A DNA stretch of 64,000 bases from Phocaeicola paurosaccharolyticus JCM 15092 (GCF_000613805.1 NZ_BAJR01000011.1:23955-87954), one strand, 5' to 3'; numbered from the stretch's first letter, positions 18,985 through 28,972 are shown. Notes: generated by a model from the sequence alone, not told the origin. A program made the numbers and translations.

Positions 18985-20334
18985 CTAAGCAAACTGATCC
19001 CTAATATATAGTTTTTTTCTAATTAAATATAGCCAGATAATACAAATTATACCTTTCATTATACTTGTAATGGATATACTCCACCAAATTCCGTCTAGTC
19101 CCATTCCCAAAGAGATAAGAAAAATTGAGAGTGGTATTCTGAAATAGTTGCATCCTATGCTTATTATAGCTGGTGGCAAACTCCTTCCCACGCCATAAAA
19201 CATACCTTGTGTAGTTATCTCAATCATCATGAATATCTGTGAATAACCATCGATTGTCAGATACCTTCCACCAGTAGTGTATGCCTCTGCCTCTGGCACA
19301 AATATAGAAAATATTTCATTTCCATAAAATATAAATGCAAAAGATGATAAGAGTCCAAAAAAAGAGGCTAAACCTATGGTTATTTTAAACGCTTTTGTAA
19401 TACGATTCTTTTTTCCGGCAGCATAATTTTGTGCCACAAACGAGCTTAGTGCAGAAGAGAATCCTTGAGAGGTATTCCAAGATACAGCTTCTATCTGTCC
19501 TCCAGTGGTAAGTGTCATCAGTCCCAGGTGTCCTCCTTGAGCGGATGCGCTCTTGCCTAAGATGATGTTTACAAAGGCAAATAGGGTGTTGAGCAGAGCT
19601 ACAGGAACTCCCAACTTAAGTATCTTTTTGGTATATTCCTTTTTTAATGAAACAATAAATGGTATTCCATTGAACAGTGCTTTCTTGAACTTCAACTTAT
19701 ATACGAAAAGTATGAAGACTGTGAATTGCGCTATCCATGTTGCTATTGCAGCTCCGTTGGTTCCCATATGGAATACGAAAATAAAAAGAGGGTCGAGGAC
19801 CATGTTCATAATCAGCCCTACACCATTTATATAAAATGGCACAATAGTCCTTCCGCATGCATTAAAAATACCTGAGAAGGCAGCCGACATGAAGACAAAA
19901 GGAAGAGCAGTAGATATGATCTTAAGATAGTTTACTGCATTAAATGTTATACTGTCACTAAGACCATATAAGCTTATTATACTTCTGGAAAAGCTGAAGA
20001 ATATAATTCCCAGTATGATTGATAAAATAAAAGATATGGTGATATTGTGCGAAGCAAAGTTACGTGCCATTTTAGCATCTTGCATTCCAACAGAGTGACC
20101 TACGCTGACTTCGGATCCTACTTTATTGAGAAGAGCGATAGATGAAGCCATCCATGTAAGAATGCCTACAGAGCCTACGGCTGCGACTGATTCGCTGCCA
20201 AGTCTGCCAACCCATGCCATGTCGGTAAGGTTGTATGCCATCTGTACAAAAGAGGTTCCCATAATGGGGATAGCCAAGTTATACAGTTGCCTTAAGATAG
20301 GCCCTTGTGTAAGATCTTTTGCTCCTGAAATCAT
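18985..20334 (-). CDS. MATE family efflux transporter
   Basis: About 449 residues with twelve hydrophobic helices in two homologous halves. The start at 20334 (MISGAKDLTQGPILRQL) is chosen because the upstream extension to 20430 overlaps the glyA terminator and has no family resemblance. The N-terminal D-LTQGPI-L-LA-P and MAYNLTDMAWVGRLG motifs are typical of the DinF/NorM-like MATE group, which exports drugs or metabolites using a Na+ or H+ gradient. The substrate is not readable. It stands 15 bases upstream of the longer OmpA lipoprotein frame, so the two may share a transcript. Confidence 0.92.
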   Translation of the reverse strand: MISGAKDLTQGPILRQLYNLAIPIMGTSFVQMAYNLTDMAWVGRLGSESVAAVGSVGILTWMASSIALLNKVGSEVSVGHSVGMQDAKMARNFASHNITISFILSIILGIIFFSFSRSIISLYGLSDSITFNAVNYLKIISTALPFVFMSAAFSGIFNACGRTIVPFYINGVGLIMNMVLDPLFIFVFHMGTNGAAIATWIAQFTVFILFVYKLKFKKALFNGIPFIVSLKKEYTKKILKLGVPVALLNTLFAFVNIILGKSASAQGGHLGLMTLTTGGQIEAVSWNTSQGFSSALSSFVAQNYAAGKKNRITKAFKITIGLASFFGLLSSFAFIFYGNEIFSIFVPEAEAYTTGGRYLTIDGYSQIFMMIEITTQGMFYGVGRSLPPAIISIGCNYFRIPLSIFLISLGMGLDGIWWSISITSIMKGIICIIWLYLIRKKLYIRDQFA

Positions 20335-20360
20335 ATCTCTCTTGGAAATGGTAGTAAAAA

Positions 20361-20398
20361 TAAAAAAATAAAGGTGTAGAATAATATTCTGCACCTTT
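20361..20398 (-). terminator. Terminator after glyA
   Basis: Stem 20370-20381 with 20387-20398 (one G-T pair) and a short loop. The A run 20362-20368 gives the minus-strand T tail. Confidence 0.8.
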
Positions 20399-20419
20399 AT
20401 AATGAAAATATTGTTTTGA

Positions 20420-21700
20420 TTAATATGCAAACAATGGGTATTTCTTCATTGTCTCGTTCACTCTTTTGCGAACTTGAGCAATAACCTCTTCGTTTTCTAC
20501 ATTTGACAGAACTGTCTCTATCATCTCAGCAATTTCAAGCATGAATTCCTCTTTTGCACCACGAGTAGTGATAGCAGGAGTTCCCAAACGTATACCTGAT
20601 GTCTGGAAGGCAGAGCGAGAGTCGAATGGCACCATGTTCTTGTTTACTGTGATATCAGCTGAAACAAGAGCTTTCTCTGCTACCTTACCGGTAAGATCTG
20701 GATATTTTGAGCGAAGGTCAACAAGCATTGAGTGGTTGTCTGTACCTCCTGAAACGATAGTGAATCCTCTGTCGATAAGTGCTTGAGCTAAAGCAGCAGC
20801 ATTTTTCTGTACCTGTCTTTGGTATTCTTTGAATTCAGGTTGCAGACACTCACCGAAAGCAACAGCTTTAGCAGCAATAACATGTTCCAAAGGACCACCT
20901 TGGATACCTGGGAATACAGCAGAGTCAAGAAGCTGTGACATCATCTTTATCTCACCCTTAGGAGTTGTCTTGCCCCATGGGTTAGGGAAGTCTTTACCCA
21001 TAAGGATAACGCCACCTCTAGGACCACGAAGGGTTTTGTGAGTTGTTGATGTAACGATATGAGCATATTTCAATGGGTTGTCAAGAAGACCGGCTGCGAT
21101 AAGACCAGCAGGATGAGCCATGTCAACCATCAAGATAGCACCTACCTTGTCAGCGATTTCTCTCATTCTCTTGTAGTCCCACTCACGTGAATAAGCTGAA
21201 CCACCACCGATGATCATCTTTGGTTTCTCACGAAGAGCAACTTCTTCCATCTGTTCGTAGTCAACTCGTCCAGTCTCTTTATTCAAATTATATTCGCAGG
21301 GAGTATATATTATACCTGAAGTATTAACTAATGATCCATGAGAGAGATGACCACCATGAGCAAGGTTTAATCCCATGAATTTGTCGCCTGGGTTAAGTAC
21401 TGCCAAGAAGACAGCTGCATTTGCCTGAGCTCCTGAGTGTGGCTGTACGTTAGCCCATTCAGCACCGAATACCTCTTTAAGTCTGTCGATAGCTATTTGT
21501 TCGCTCTGGTCTACTACTTCACAGCCTCCATAATAACGCTTGCCAGGATAACCTTCTGCATACTTGTTAGTAAGGCATGTGCCCATAGCTTGCATAACCT
21601 GATCGCTAACAAAATTTTCTGATGCGATCAACTCAATTCCTTTAAGCTGTCTTTGATGTTCTTTTTCGATAATGTCGAAAATCAAATCGTCTCTTTTCAT
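20420..21700 (-). CDS. glyA: Serine hydroxymethyltransferase
   Basis: A 426-residue PLP enzyme that converts serine and tetrahydrofolate to glycine and methylene-tetrahydrofolate. The frame opens at 21748, but [18 protein letters not shown] at 21700 is the usual start. Landmarks: [23 protein letters not shown], and the PLP lysine in [12 protein letters not shown]. Length is normal. It lies 143 bases beyond the pyrB-pyrI-flavin reductase operon on the same strand. A minus-strand TAATTTTG box at 21748-21755 suggests its own promoter. Confidence 0.97.
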   Translation of the reverse strand: MKRDDLIFDIIEKEHQRQLKGIELIASENFVSDQVMQAMGTCLTNKYAEGYPGKRYYGGCEVVDQSEQIAIDRLKEVFGAEWANVQPHSGAQANAAVFLAVLNPGDKFMGLNLAHGGHLSHGSLVNTSGIIYTPCEYNLNKETGRVDYEQMEEVALREKPKMIIGGGSAYSREWDYKRMREIADKVGAILMVDMAHPAGLIAAGLLDNPLKYAHIVTSTTHKTLRGPRGGVILMGKDFPNPWGKTTPKGEIKMMSQLLDSAVFPGIQGGPLEHVIAAKAVAFGECLQPEFKEYQRQVQKNAAALAQALIDRGFTIVSGGTDNHSMLVDLRSKYPDLTGKVAEKALVSADITVNKNMVPFDSRSAFQTSGIRLGTPAITTRGAKEEFMLEIAEMIETVLSNVENEEVIAQVRKRVNETMKKYPLFAY

Positions 21701-21843
21701 TTGTATTAATAATTTGGAAGTTATTTGTGTTACCAATTTTGAGCTCACAAAATTAGTTATATTATATTACAAAAGAAACAAAAGTTTATAAAAACGATAA
21801 AAATGGTGTTATTTTATTGCACAATATCGCTTCTTTGTAATAA

Positions 21844-22410
21844 TTATTTCTTTTTCTCAACTGACCATCCGAACTTTCCTATCTTTTCGCCAAGATTGTA
21901 GTAAGCTCCGTGAACATATACCAGCGGATTTGTCTCTGCCAGATTGAGTTTACCTGTCTCTTTATCAATGTATCTGCTGTCGGCTTTAACATTGACAACT
22001 TCGGCAATAAACATGTCGTGTGAACCTAAAGAAATAATCTCCTTAACCTTGCATTCTATGCAGAGAGGAGATTCCTTGATGATAGGAGCGCTTACAATCT
22101 TACCTTTCTCAGGAGTAAGATTCATCTCTTTAAACTTATCGTAATCTTTTCCTGATCGTACGCCACACCAGTCCGTTGCATATGCCATATCTTTTGTTGT
22201 CAGATTAAGCACGAACTCCATATTCTTTTTTAAAATAGGGTATGAGTATCTCTCTGGACGAACAGATATATAACACATTGCCGGATTTGTACAGATTGTA
22301 CCCACCCATGAGACAGTTAGAATATTATACTCCTCTTCGCAGCTACCACAACTCACAAGAATGGCAGGAAGCGGGTATATCATCGTACCTGGTTTCCAGT
22401 CTTCTTTCAT
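21844..22410 (-). CDS. Flavin reductase family (FMN-binding) protein
   Basis: A 188-residue split-barrel flavoprotein. It opens with a proline-rich strand (MIYPLPAILVSCG), then TVSWVGTICTNPAMCYISVRPERYSYPIL, the typical FMN-binding segment with S/T and R contacts, and ends in a short helix. The family includes NADH:flavin reductases and uncharacterised FMN proteins common in anaerobes. It begins six bases after the pyrI stop, so it is the last gene of pyrB-pyrI-this gene. Any link to pyrimidine metabolism is only by position. Confidence 0.85.
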   Translation of the reverse strand: MKEDWKPGTMIYPLPAILVSCGSCEEEYNILTVSWVGTICTNPAMCYISVRPERYSYPILKKNMEFVLNLTTKDMAYATDWCGVRSGKDYDKFKEMNLTPEKGKIVSAPIIKESPLCIECKVKEIISLGSHDMFIAEVVNVKADSRYIDKETGKLNLAETNPLVYVHGAYYNLGEKIGKFGWSVEKKK

Positions 22411-22416
22411 ATATTA

Positions 22417-22878
22417 TTATATTGTTTTTATTGAATCCTTATTTTGTTCCTTCTCACAATAGTGACATTTCAAAATACCATTTTCTTTATCAACTACATG
22501 GAAGTGTGTTTTCATAGGCTCGTTGTTGGTAATGCATTTTGGATTGTTGCATCTTACTATGCCCATAAGTTCATCGGGTAGCTGAACCTCTTTCTTCTCA
22601 ACAACTTCATAATCCTGAATTATATTAAGGCGAATATTTGAGGCCACAACCGATAACTGGTTTATCTCTTCATCAGTAAAATATCTGTCTGCTACCTTTA
22701 TGATACCTTTTTTCCCAAGTTTTTTACTTGGCAGGTTATTTCCTATTGTTATGTTCAAGTCGGAATTCTGCAGTCTCAGAAGAGATACCACAGTAAACAG
22801 TTTGTCTGAAGGTATATGATCGATTACAGTTCCGTTCTCAAGGGCTGCAACCTGTAGGGCTTGTTTCTTTTCACTCAT
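22417..22878 (-). CDS. pyrI: Aspartate carbamoyltransferase regulatory subunit
   Basis: A 153-residue regulatory chain. The start at 22878 ([16 protein letters not shown]) is chosen over 22959, which would overlap pyrB. The N-terminal nucleotide-binding domain carries [14 protein letters not shown]. The C-terminal zinc domain has four cysteines in CNNPKC and CHYCE. It binds ATP, CTP and UTP and sets allosteric control of PyrB. It starts seven bases after the pyrB stop, in the same operon. Confidence 0.96.
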   Translation of the reverse strand: MSEKKQALQVAALENGTVIDHIPSDKLFTVVSLLRLQNSDLNITIGNNLPSKKLGKKGIIKVADRYFTDEEINQLSVVASNIRLNIIQDYEVVEKKEVQLPDELMGIVRCNNPKCITNNEPMKTHFHVVDKENGILKCHYCEKEQNKDSIKTI

Positions 22879-22885
22879 AGCTATC

Positions 22886-23827
22886 TTATTTTTTACCGTC
22901 TTCAATAATGTCATCAAGAGTAATTCCCAGTACGTCGCACAGTATTGCCTGGCGAGCATATAGTCCGTTCAGCGCCTGCTGGAAATAGTATGCTTTAGGG
23001 CTCTCATCAACATCGTAAGATATTTCGTTTACTCTTGGTAGTGGATGAAGTATTCTCAAGTTTGACTTGGTGAGGCGTAGCATATCATATCTTAGAATAT
23101 ATGCATCTTTCACTCTCTCATACTCCATAAGGTCTGTGAATCTCTCTCTCTGAACTCGAGTCATGTAAAGTATGTCGGCATCTTTTATAGTCTCCTCGTT
23201 GAAGTCTGTATGTTCGACATATTTAATATTGTTTTTCTTGCAATAATCTTTATACTCATCCGGCATCTTAAGCTCATCTGGAGCGATGAAATGGAATGTT
23301 GGGTTGAAGTGGCGCATTGCCATTAGGAGAGAATGCACTGTTCGACCATATTTTAAATCGCCCACCATGTAGATGTTCAGATTGTCGAGTGTACCCTGAG
23401 TTTTTAATATGGAATAGAGGTCAAGCATTGTCTGTGAAGGGTGTTGGTTGGCACCGTCACCGGCATTTACTATAGGTATAGGAGCCACTTCACTGGCATA
23501 ACGTGCTGCACCTTCCAGATGATGGCGCATTACAATGATATCTGCATAATTGCTTACCATCATAATGGTGTCCTTGAGTGTCTCACCTTTTGAGGAACTT
23601 GTTGCCTTTGGGTCGGAGAAACCAATTACCCTTGCACCTAATCTGTTCGCAGCAGTCTCAAAGCTGAGTCTCGTGCGAGTAGAGGGTTCAAAGAATAGTG
23701 TTGCAACTACCTTTCCGTCAAGTATCTTTCGGTTAGGTTTCTTCTCAAATTCTTTTGCCATTTCCAGCATGTAAAGGATTTTCTCTTTACTATGCTCGGC
23801 AATTGTGACTAAGCTTCTATTTTCCAT
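22886..23827 (-). CDS. pyrB: Aspartate carbamoyltransferase catalytic subunit
   Basis: A 313-residue catalytic chain that joins carbamoyl phosphate and aspartate, the first committed step of pyrimidine synthesis. Landmarks: the carbamoyl-phosphate loop [20 protein letters not shown] near residue 83, and HPLPRVNEI near residue 265. Length is normal. It heads the operon with pyrI and the flavin reductase. A minus-strand -7 box TACCTTTG lies at 23863-23870, 35 bases before the start. It is divergent from the PBP1A gene. Confidence 0.97.
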   Translation of the reverse strand: MENRSLVTIAEHSKEKILYMLEMAKEFEKKPNRKILDGKVVATLFFEPSTRTRLSFETAANRLGARVIGFSDPKATSSSKGETLKDTIMMVSNYADIIVMRHHLEGAARYASEVAPIPIVNAGDGANQHPSQTMLDLYSILKTQGTLDNLNIYMVGDLKYGRTVHSLLMAMRHFNPTFHFIAPDELKMPDEYKDYCKKNNIKYVEHTDFNEETIKDADILYMTRVQRERFTDLMEYERVKDAYILRYDMLRLTKSNLRILHPLPRVNEISYDVDESPKAYYFQQALNGLYARQAILCDVLGITLDDIIEDGKK

Positions 23828-23931
23828 ATTGTCGATATTTACATATTTACAGCTACGGAGTTCAAAGGTATGAAAAAAAATAAATTATTTCTGTCGTATA
23901 ATATATTTAGTTGAACTTTGTTATAAACTTA

Positions 23932-23961
23932 TTGAATGTGAAAGTTTTTTCTCTACATTTG
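23932..23961 (+). promoter_or_regulatory. Bacteroidetes-type promoter of the PBP1A gene
   Basis: TTG at 23932-23934, 19-base spacer, then TACATTTG at 23954-23961, 26 bases before the start codon. It matches both parts of the known consensus. Confidence 0.75.
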
Positions 23962-23987
23962 CATTTGCAAATACTGAATTTTAAAGG

Positions 23988-26315
23988 ATGAGAAAGAAAT
24001 TTATATATGCACTATGGGCTCTCTTAGTGCTGGTATTATTGGCAATAACTATTACTTTTACTGCAATTTCAAAGGGCTGGGTAGGTTACGTACCGCCTGT
24101 AGAGGAGTTGGAGAACCCTAACCTTAAATTTGCAACTGAGATTATTTCAGACGATGGGAAGTTGCTTGGAACATGGTCTTTTAGTAGGCAGAACAGAATC
24201 TATGTTGGATACAATCAGATATCTCCTAACATAATAAATGCTTTGATCGCCACTGAAGATGTGCGTTTTAGAGACCACTCAGGTATAGATGCCAGAGCTT
24301 TTTTCAGAGCAGTAGTGAAACGTGGTATATTTATGCAGGAGAATGCCGGTGGTGGTAGTACAATCACACAGCAGCTTGCAAAACAGTTTTTCTCGCCTAC
24401 AGCAGGAAATACTATGGAACGTCTGTTCCAAAAACCTATAGAGTGGGTTATAGCTGTACAACTTGAGAAATACTACACCAAAGAGGAGATTATAACCATG
24501 TATCTCAACAAGTTTGATTTCCTAAATAACGCTGTAGGTATCAAAACAGCATCTAACACATATTTCTCTAAAGAGCCAAGTGAACTCAAGATAGAAGAGG
24601 CCGCTACTCTTGTTGGTATGTGTAAGAATCCTTCATATTATAATCCAAGAAAATTCAACGATAGGGTCAGAGGAAGACGTAACGTTGTTATTGACCAGAT
24701 GAGAAAGGCCGGATATTTATCTGAAACAGAGGCTGACTCTTTAAAGGCTTTGCCTTTGGTACTGAAATATCATCGTGTTGACCATAAAGAGGGACTTGCA
24801 ACATATTTCCGCGAGTATCTTCGTACTATAATGACAGCAAATGAGCCTGACAGAGGTGATTATGCATCATGGCAGTCACAAAAGTATTATGAGGATTCTC
24901 TAGCATGGGAGACTAACCCTCTATACGGATGGTGCAACAAGAACAGAAAGAAAGATGGGTCTAAGTATAACATATACACAGATGGACTGAAGATATATAC
25001 TACTATAGACTCAAGAATGCAGAGATATGCAGAAGAGGCAGTAGAAGAGCATGTTGCTAAATATCTACAACCCCTTTTCTTCAGAGAGAAGATGGGAAAG
25101 AAGACTGCTCCATTTACAAGCAATCTTTCTCCTGAAGAGGTAGAACGTATACTGGAACGCTCAATGCGTCAGACTGACCGCTATAGAGTTATGAAGAATT
25201 CAGGCTACACAGAATTTGAGATACGCAAAGCCTTCAATACAAAGACAGAGATGACAGTATTCTCTTACGATGGTGAGAAAGATACTATCATGACTCCTAT
25301 GGACTCAATAAGATACTATAAGACATTCCTCCGTGCAGGATTTATGTCTATGGACCCATTAACCGGATATGTAAAAGCTTATGTCGGTGGGCCAAACTAC
25401 AACTATTTCCAGTACGATATGGCTATGGTGGGTCGACGTCAGGTGGGTTCTACTATAAAACCATTCCTCTATACACTTGCTATGGAGAACGGATTTTCTC
25501 CTTGTGACCAGGTGAGACATGTTGAACAGACCCTTATTGATGAAAACGGTCAGCCATGGACTCCTAGAAATGCAAGCAAAAAGCATTATGGTGAGATGGT
25601 TACAGTAAAATGGGGACTTGCAAACTCAGACAACTGGGTTACTGCTTATCTTATGGGTAAACTTAGTCCATATTCGTTTGTTAGACTTATACACTCATTT
25701 GGCGTATTGAATAGGCAGATAGACCCTGTAGTTTCTCTATGTCTTGGCCCATGTGAAATCTCTGTTGCTGAAATGGTAAGCTCGTATACAGCTTTTGCTA
25801 ACAAGGGTATCCGTACAGCACCACTTCTTGTCACAAGAATTGAGGATGGTGATGGAAACATTGTTGCCAACTTCACTCCTCAGATGGATGAGGTTATAAG
25901 TGAATCGAGTGCTTACAAGATGTTGGATATGCTTCGTGCTGTAGTAAATGGTGGTACAGGTAGCAGAGTTCGCAGATATGGCATTACAGCCGACATGGGA
26001 GGAAAGACCGGAACAACAAACAATAACTCGGATGGTTGGTTTATGGGATTCACACCTTCACTGGTATCAGGAGTATGGGTAGGAGGTGAGGACCGTGATA
26101 TACACTTCGACAGAATGGTTTATGGTCAGGGAGCTTCAATGGCTCTTCCTATATGGGCAATATATATGCAGAAGGTTTATAAAGACATGTCATTAGGTTA
26201 TTCACAGAAGGATAGATTTGTTATTCCTGAAGGATTTAACCCTTGCGAGGATCCATTGGCTAATTCGCTTGAGAACGAAACTTCTGAAGAAGGAATAGAT
26301 ACTACATTTGAATAG
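23988..26315 (+). CDS. Class A penicillin-binding protein (PBP1A type)
   Basis: A 775-residue bifunctional peptidoglycan synthase with a short cytoplasmic end, a membrane helix (about residues 5-28), and then a GT51 transglycosylase domain with EDVRFRDHSGID and GGSTITQQLAKQ. The transpeptidase domain from about residue 440 has the serine in GSTIKPF, the SDN motif in ANSDNW and the KTGTT motif. It polymerises lipid II and crosslinks peptides in the periplasm. It is monocistronic and divergent from pyrB, with a good promoter directly upstream. Its 3' junction with the HPPK-like gene holds a tandem repeat. Confidence 0.96.
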   Translation: MRKKFIYALWALLVLVLLAITITFTAISKGWVGYVPPVEELENPNLKFATEIISDDGKLLGTWSFSRQNRIYVGYNQISPNIINALIATEDVRFRDHSGIDARAFFRAVVKRGIFMQENAGGGSTITQQLAKQFFSPTAGNTMERLFQKPIEWVIAVQLEKYYTKEEIITMYLNKFDFLNNAVGIKTASNTYFSKEPSELKIEEAATLVGMCKNPSYYNPRKFNDRVRGRRNVVIDQMRKAGYLSETEADSLKALPLVLKYHRVDHKEGLATYFREYLRTIMTANEPDRGDYASWQSQKYYEDSLAWETNPLYGWCNKNRKKDGSKYNIYTDGLKIYTTIDSRMQRYAEEAVEEHVAKYLQPLFFREKMGKKTAPFTSNLSPEEVERILERSMRQTDRYRVMKNSGYTEFEIRKAFNTKTEMTVFSYDGEKDTIMTPMDSIRYYKTFLRAGFMSMDPLTGYVKAYVGGPNYNYFQYDMAMVGRRQVGSTIKPFLYTLAMENGFSPCDQVRHVEQTLIDENGQPWTPRNASKKHYGEMVTVKWGLANSDNWVTAYLMGKLSPYSFVRLIHSFGVLNRQIDPVVSLCLGPCEISVAEMVSSYTAFANKGIRTAPLLVTRIEDGDGNIVANFTPQMDEVISESSAYKMLDMLRAVVNGGTGSRVRRYGITADMGGKTGTTNNNSDGWFMGFTPSLVSGVWVGGEDRDIHFDRMVYGQGASMALPIWAIYMQKVYKDMSLGYSQKDRFVIPEGFNPCEDPLANSLENETSEEGIDTTFE

Positions 26316-26339
26316 CAAATTGTAGAGACCCAAAAATAT

Positions 26340-26476
26340 AATAGTTCATTCACTATTGTGATTGGTTTTTCTCACAACCAAACAGTGAGACTTCAGTGAT
26401 GATTATATAGACTACAGTTGATGAGTATATAAACTTCAGTGAAGATTGAATAGACCACAATGATGAATGAACTATT
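26340..26476. repeat. Inverted repeat enclosing a ~21-bp degenerate tandem repeat
   Basis: The outer arms at 26340-26360 and 26456-26476 match as reverse complements at 19 of 21 positions. Between them four imperfect units of 21-22 bases start at 26389, 26410, 26432 and 26453, each beginning (G/A)AC(T/C)(T/A)CA and ending near TATA or AATA. A smaller TTGGTT/AACCAA hairpin sits at about 26361-26380. The last unit reaches the stop codon of the minus-strand HPPK-like gene. Confidence 0.75.
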
Positions 26477-26864
26477 TTTTATTACCTCTCTGCATTATCT
26501 CTTTAAGTCCTTCGATAATATACTCTTTCTCCAAATCTTTCTCTTTGAGAACGATATCATCTTCCTTTATAATATCGAGATCTAGCTTTATTATACCTTT
26601 TGCTTTGTCTTCTGCGACTCTTCCGCACTGACGTTCTATTGACTTCAAGCAAGCCTTCAACTCGTCTCTATTCATATCGCTATGAACAGAAGCAACACAG
26701 TTGATGAATTTATAGTCATTGGGCATATCTATAGGTTCAGTCTCCTTTGGAGTACTTACAACATATTTATCAAAAATCTTATTAAGTTCTTCTGTTGCAT
26801 ATGCTATATTCTTCTGAGTATCCCAGTTAGAGCCTATCCCAATAGTATAATGATGTATATTCAT
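26472..26864 (-). CDS. Short HPPK-like protein (folK homologue)
   Basis: A 130-residue protein with the fold signature of 6-hydroxymethyl-dihydropterin pyrophosphokinase: GIGSN near residue 10, ETEPIDMPNDYKFINC in place of the usual PQPDFLN segment, IERQCGR, and the acidic metal motif LDLDI. It is about 30 residues shorter than typical FolK. It lacks the WGPR arginine before LDLDI and the C-terminal LPHPR segment. Folate synthesis is therefore uncertain, and it may be a reduced paralogue. It is divergent from kdsB, sharing a palindromic promoter region. Confidence 0.7.
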   Translation of the reverse strand: MNIHHYTIGIGSNWDTQKNIAYATEELNKIFDKYVVSTPKETEPIDMPNDYKFINCVASVHSDMNRDELKACLKSIERQCGRVAEDKAKGIIKLDLDIIKEDDIVLKEKDLEKEYIIEGLKEIMQRGNKK

Positions 26865-26886
26865 GAAAACTTATTTGAATGTTTTT

Positions 26887-26906
26887 TATACATTTGCAAA
26901 TGTATA
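26887..26906. promoter_or_regulatory. 20-bp palindrome carrying a -7 box on both strands
   Basis: TATACATTTGCAAATGTATA is a perfect palindrome. It contains TACATTTG reading toward kdsB (26889-26896) and, on the minus strand, reading toward the HPPK-like gene (26897-26904). Starts lie 17 and 23 bases away. No clear TTG -33 element is seen for either. Confidence 0.55.
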
Positions 26907-26922
26907 AAAAGTAGAATAAAAA

Positions 26923-27678
26923 ATGAGATATATTGGTATTATACCCGCAAGATATGCTTCTACGCGTTTTCCTGCAAAGCCTTTGGCTATGCTCGGCGGA
27001 AAGATGGTTATCCAGAGAGTGTTCGAACAGGTGTCAGGAGTGTTGGACGAGGTTTATGTAGCTACTGATGATGAGAGAATTGAAGCTGCAGTGAAATCCT
27101 TCGGAGGGAATGTAGTAATGACATCGACAAACCATAAAAGCGGTACTGACAGATGTTATGAGGCCTACACAAAAGTTGGTGCAGGATATGATGTTGTGGT
27201 AAATATTCAGGGAGATGAGCCCTTTATTCAACGTTCTCAGCTGGAGTCTATAAAGAACTGTTTCTCGGATGAATCCACTCAAATAGCCACTTTGGTAAAG
27301 CCTTATACAGAGAGTGACGGCATTGAGGCATTGGAAAATGTAAACTCTCCAAAGGTGGTTGTCGACAACAGAATGAATGCCATCTATTTCAGCCGTTCAG
27401 TGATTCCATTCCTCAGAGGAGTAGATAAGGCTGACTGGTTAAAGAGGCAAACTTACTATAAACATATCGGTCTATATGCTTATCGTGCAGAGGTTCTTAA
27501 AGAGATAACTCGCTTACCTCAGTCAGCTTTGGAAATGACTGAATCTCTGGAGCAGTTAAGATGGATTGAGAACGGCTATAAGATTAAAGTCGGAATAAGT
27601 GATGTTGAGACAATAGGAATAGATACTCCGGAGGATTTGGAGAGGGCAGAAGAATTTCTGAAAACAAAACTGAAATAA
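26923..27678 (+). CDS. kdsB: 3-deoxy-manno-octulosonate cytidylyltransferase (CMP-KDO synthetase)
   Basis: A 251-residue cytosolic enzyme that activates KDO with CTP for lipid A core assembly. Landmarks: the N-terminal nucleotide loop IPARYASTRFPAKPL, TDDERI, SGTDRCYEA, and VVNIQGDEPFI with the metal aspartate. Length is normal. The M16-like gene begins eight bases after its stop, so the two probably form an operon. Confidence 0.96.
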   Translation: MRYIGIIPARYASTRFPAKPLAMLGGKMVIQRVFEQVSGVLDEVYVATDDERIEAAVKSFGGNVVMTSTNHKSGTDRCYEAYTKVGAGYDVVVNIQGDEPFIQRSQLESIKNCFSDESTQIATLVKPYTESDGIEALENVNSPKVVVDNRMNAIYFSRSVIPFLRGVDKADWLKRQTYYKHIGLYAYRAEVLKEITRLPQSALEMTESLEQLRWIENGYKIKVGISDVETIGIDTPEDLERAEEFLKTKLK

Positions 27679-27685
27679 TAAGAAG

Positions 27686-28972
27686 ATGCTAAATAGAAAA
27701 GATATACCACCGGTTCATCCAATAGACAGTATAGATATTCCTAATCCTGAGATTATAAAACTTAGGAATGGCATCTCTCTGTACAAAATAAACGTTGGAG
27801 ATGAAGAGGTAATACGCCTGGACATATTGATTGGTGGAGGGCAGCATAGTCAGGATAAGACTTTGCAATCAATGTTCACCAATAGAATGCTTCGTGAAGG
27901 TAGTCTTGGCCGTAGCTCACAGCAAATAGCGGAGAAACTTGACTTCTATGGAGCATGGCTTGATTTGTCCTCTTCTGTGAACTATAATTTCGTGACTCTC
28001 TACTCGCTGAACAAATACTTTGATCAGACTTTGGATGTGCTTTCAGGTATTGTAAAGCAACCTACATTTCCTGAAAATGAGTTTGCTACAGTTGTCGACA
28101 ACAACCGTCAACAATATTTAGTCAACTGTGAGAGAGTGGATATGATGACTAGAAAGAGACTTAATGAATCCCTTTTCGGTAAGTCTCATCCTCTTGGGAA
28201 ATATGCATATCTGGATGATTACAGCAATATAAATATTGAAGATCTTAAGGAGTTCTACAGAAAGAATTATCACTCGGGCAATGTCACCATTTTTGTCTCC
28301 GGGAAGGTTACCGATGATATCGTTACCAAGATAGATAGAGCCTTTGGAGATGAGCAGTGGGGAGAGGTGAAAGCGGCCACAAGTTTCATTGATGTAGAAC
28401 CAATGCCTTGCGAGGAGAAACATATCTTTATACGTAAGGAAAATGCTCTTCAGAGCTCATTGAGAATGGGTGGTTTCTTTCTCGACAGAGAACATCCCGA
28501 TTTCTTGAAATCAAGGGTTCTGGTAACTCTCTTCGGAGGTTATTTTGGAAGCAGACTAATGTCGAATATCCGTGAAGATAAGGGCTATACATATGGAATC
28601 GGAGCTGGAGTGATATCTTATCCTCACCGTGGGATTCTTGCAATTAGTACCGAGTCTGCAAATGAATTTATACCATATATCATTACCGAGGTCTACTCCG
28701 AAATGGATAGACTATGCAACGATATGGTATCTGACAAAGAACTTAATATGGTAAAAAGCTATATGATAGGTGATATGTGTCGTGCATATGAAGGTCCTTT
28801 CTCTATATCCGATGCTTGGATTTACACATTTATCTCCTCTTTGTCAAGCGATTTTTATCAGAAATCTTTAGAAGCAATAAAGAGTGTGACAAAGGAAGAA
28901 ATCTTGGTTTTAGCTCAAAAATACTTCTCTAAACAAAACTTAATTGAGGTGGTTGCGGGTGAAAAAATGTAA
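27686..28972 (+). CDS. M16 peptidase-family protein without the zinc motif
   Basis: A 428-residue protein with the two-domain M16 (insulinase/PqqL-like) fold. The segment aligned to the catalytic HxxEH helix reads TLQSMFTNRMLREGS and has no histidine pair. The C-terminal half keeps GYFGSRLMSNIREDKGYTYGIGA, which is well conserved in M16 subunits. Members like this usually act as the non-catalytic partner of an active M16 protein. No active partner is visible within the window. It is predicted cytosolic because no signal peptide is present. It is co-directional with kdsB, eight bases after it. Confidence 0.85.
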   Translation: MLNRKDIPPVHPIDSIDIPNPEIIKLRNGISLYKINVGDEEVIRLDILIGGGQHSQDKTLQSMFTNRMLREGSLGRSSQQIAEKLDFYGAWLDLSSSVNYNFVTLYSLNKYFDQTLDVLSGIVKQPTFPENEFATVVDNNRQQYLVNCERVDMMTRKRLNESLFGKSHPLGKYAYLDDYSNINIEDLKEFYRKNYHSGNVTIFVSGKVTDDIVTKIDRAFGDEQWGEVKAATSFIDVEPMPCEEKHIFIRKENALQSSLRMGGFFLDREHPDFLKSRVLVTLFGGYFGSRLMSNIREDKGYTYGIGAGVISYPHRGILAISTESANEFIPYIITEVYSEMDRLCNDMVSDKELNMVKSYMIGDMCRAYEGPFSISDAWIYTFISSLSSDFYQKSLEAIKSVTKEEILVLAQKYFSKQNLIEVVAGEKM

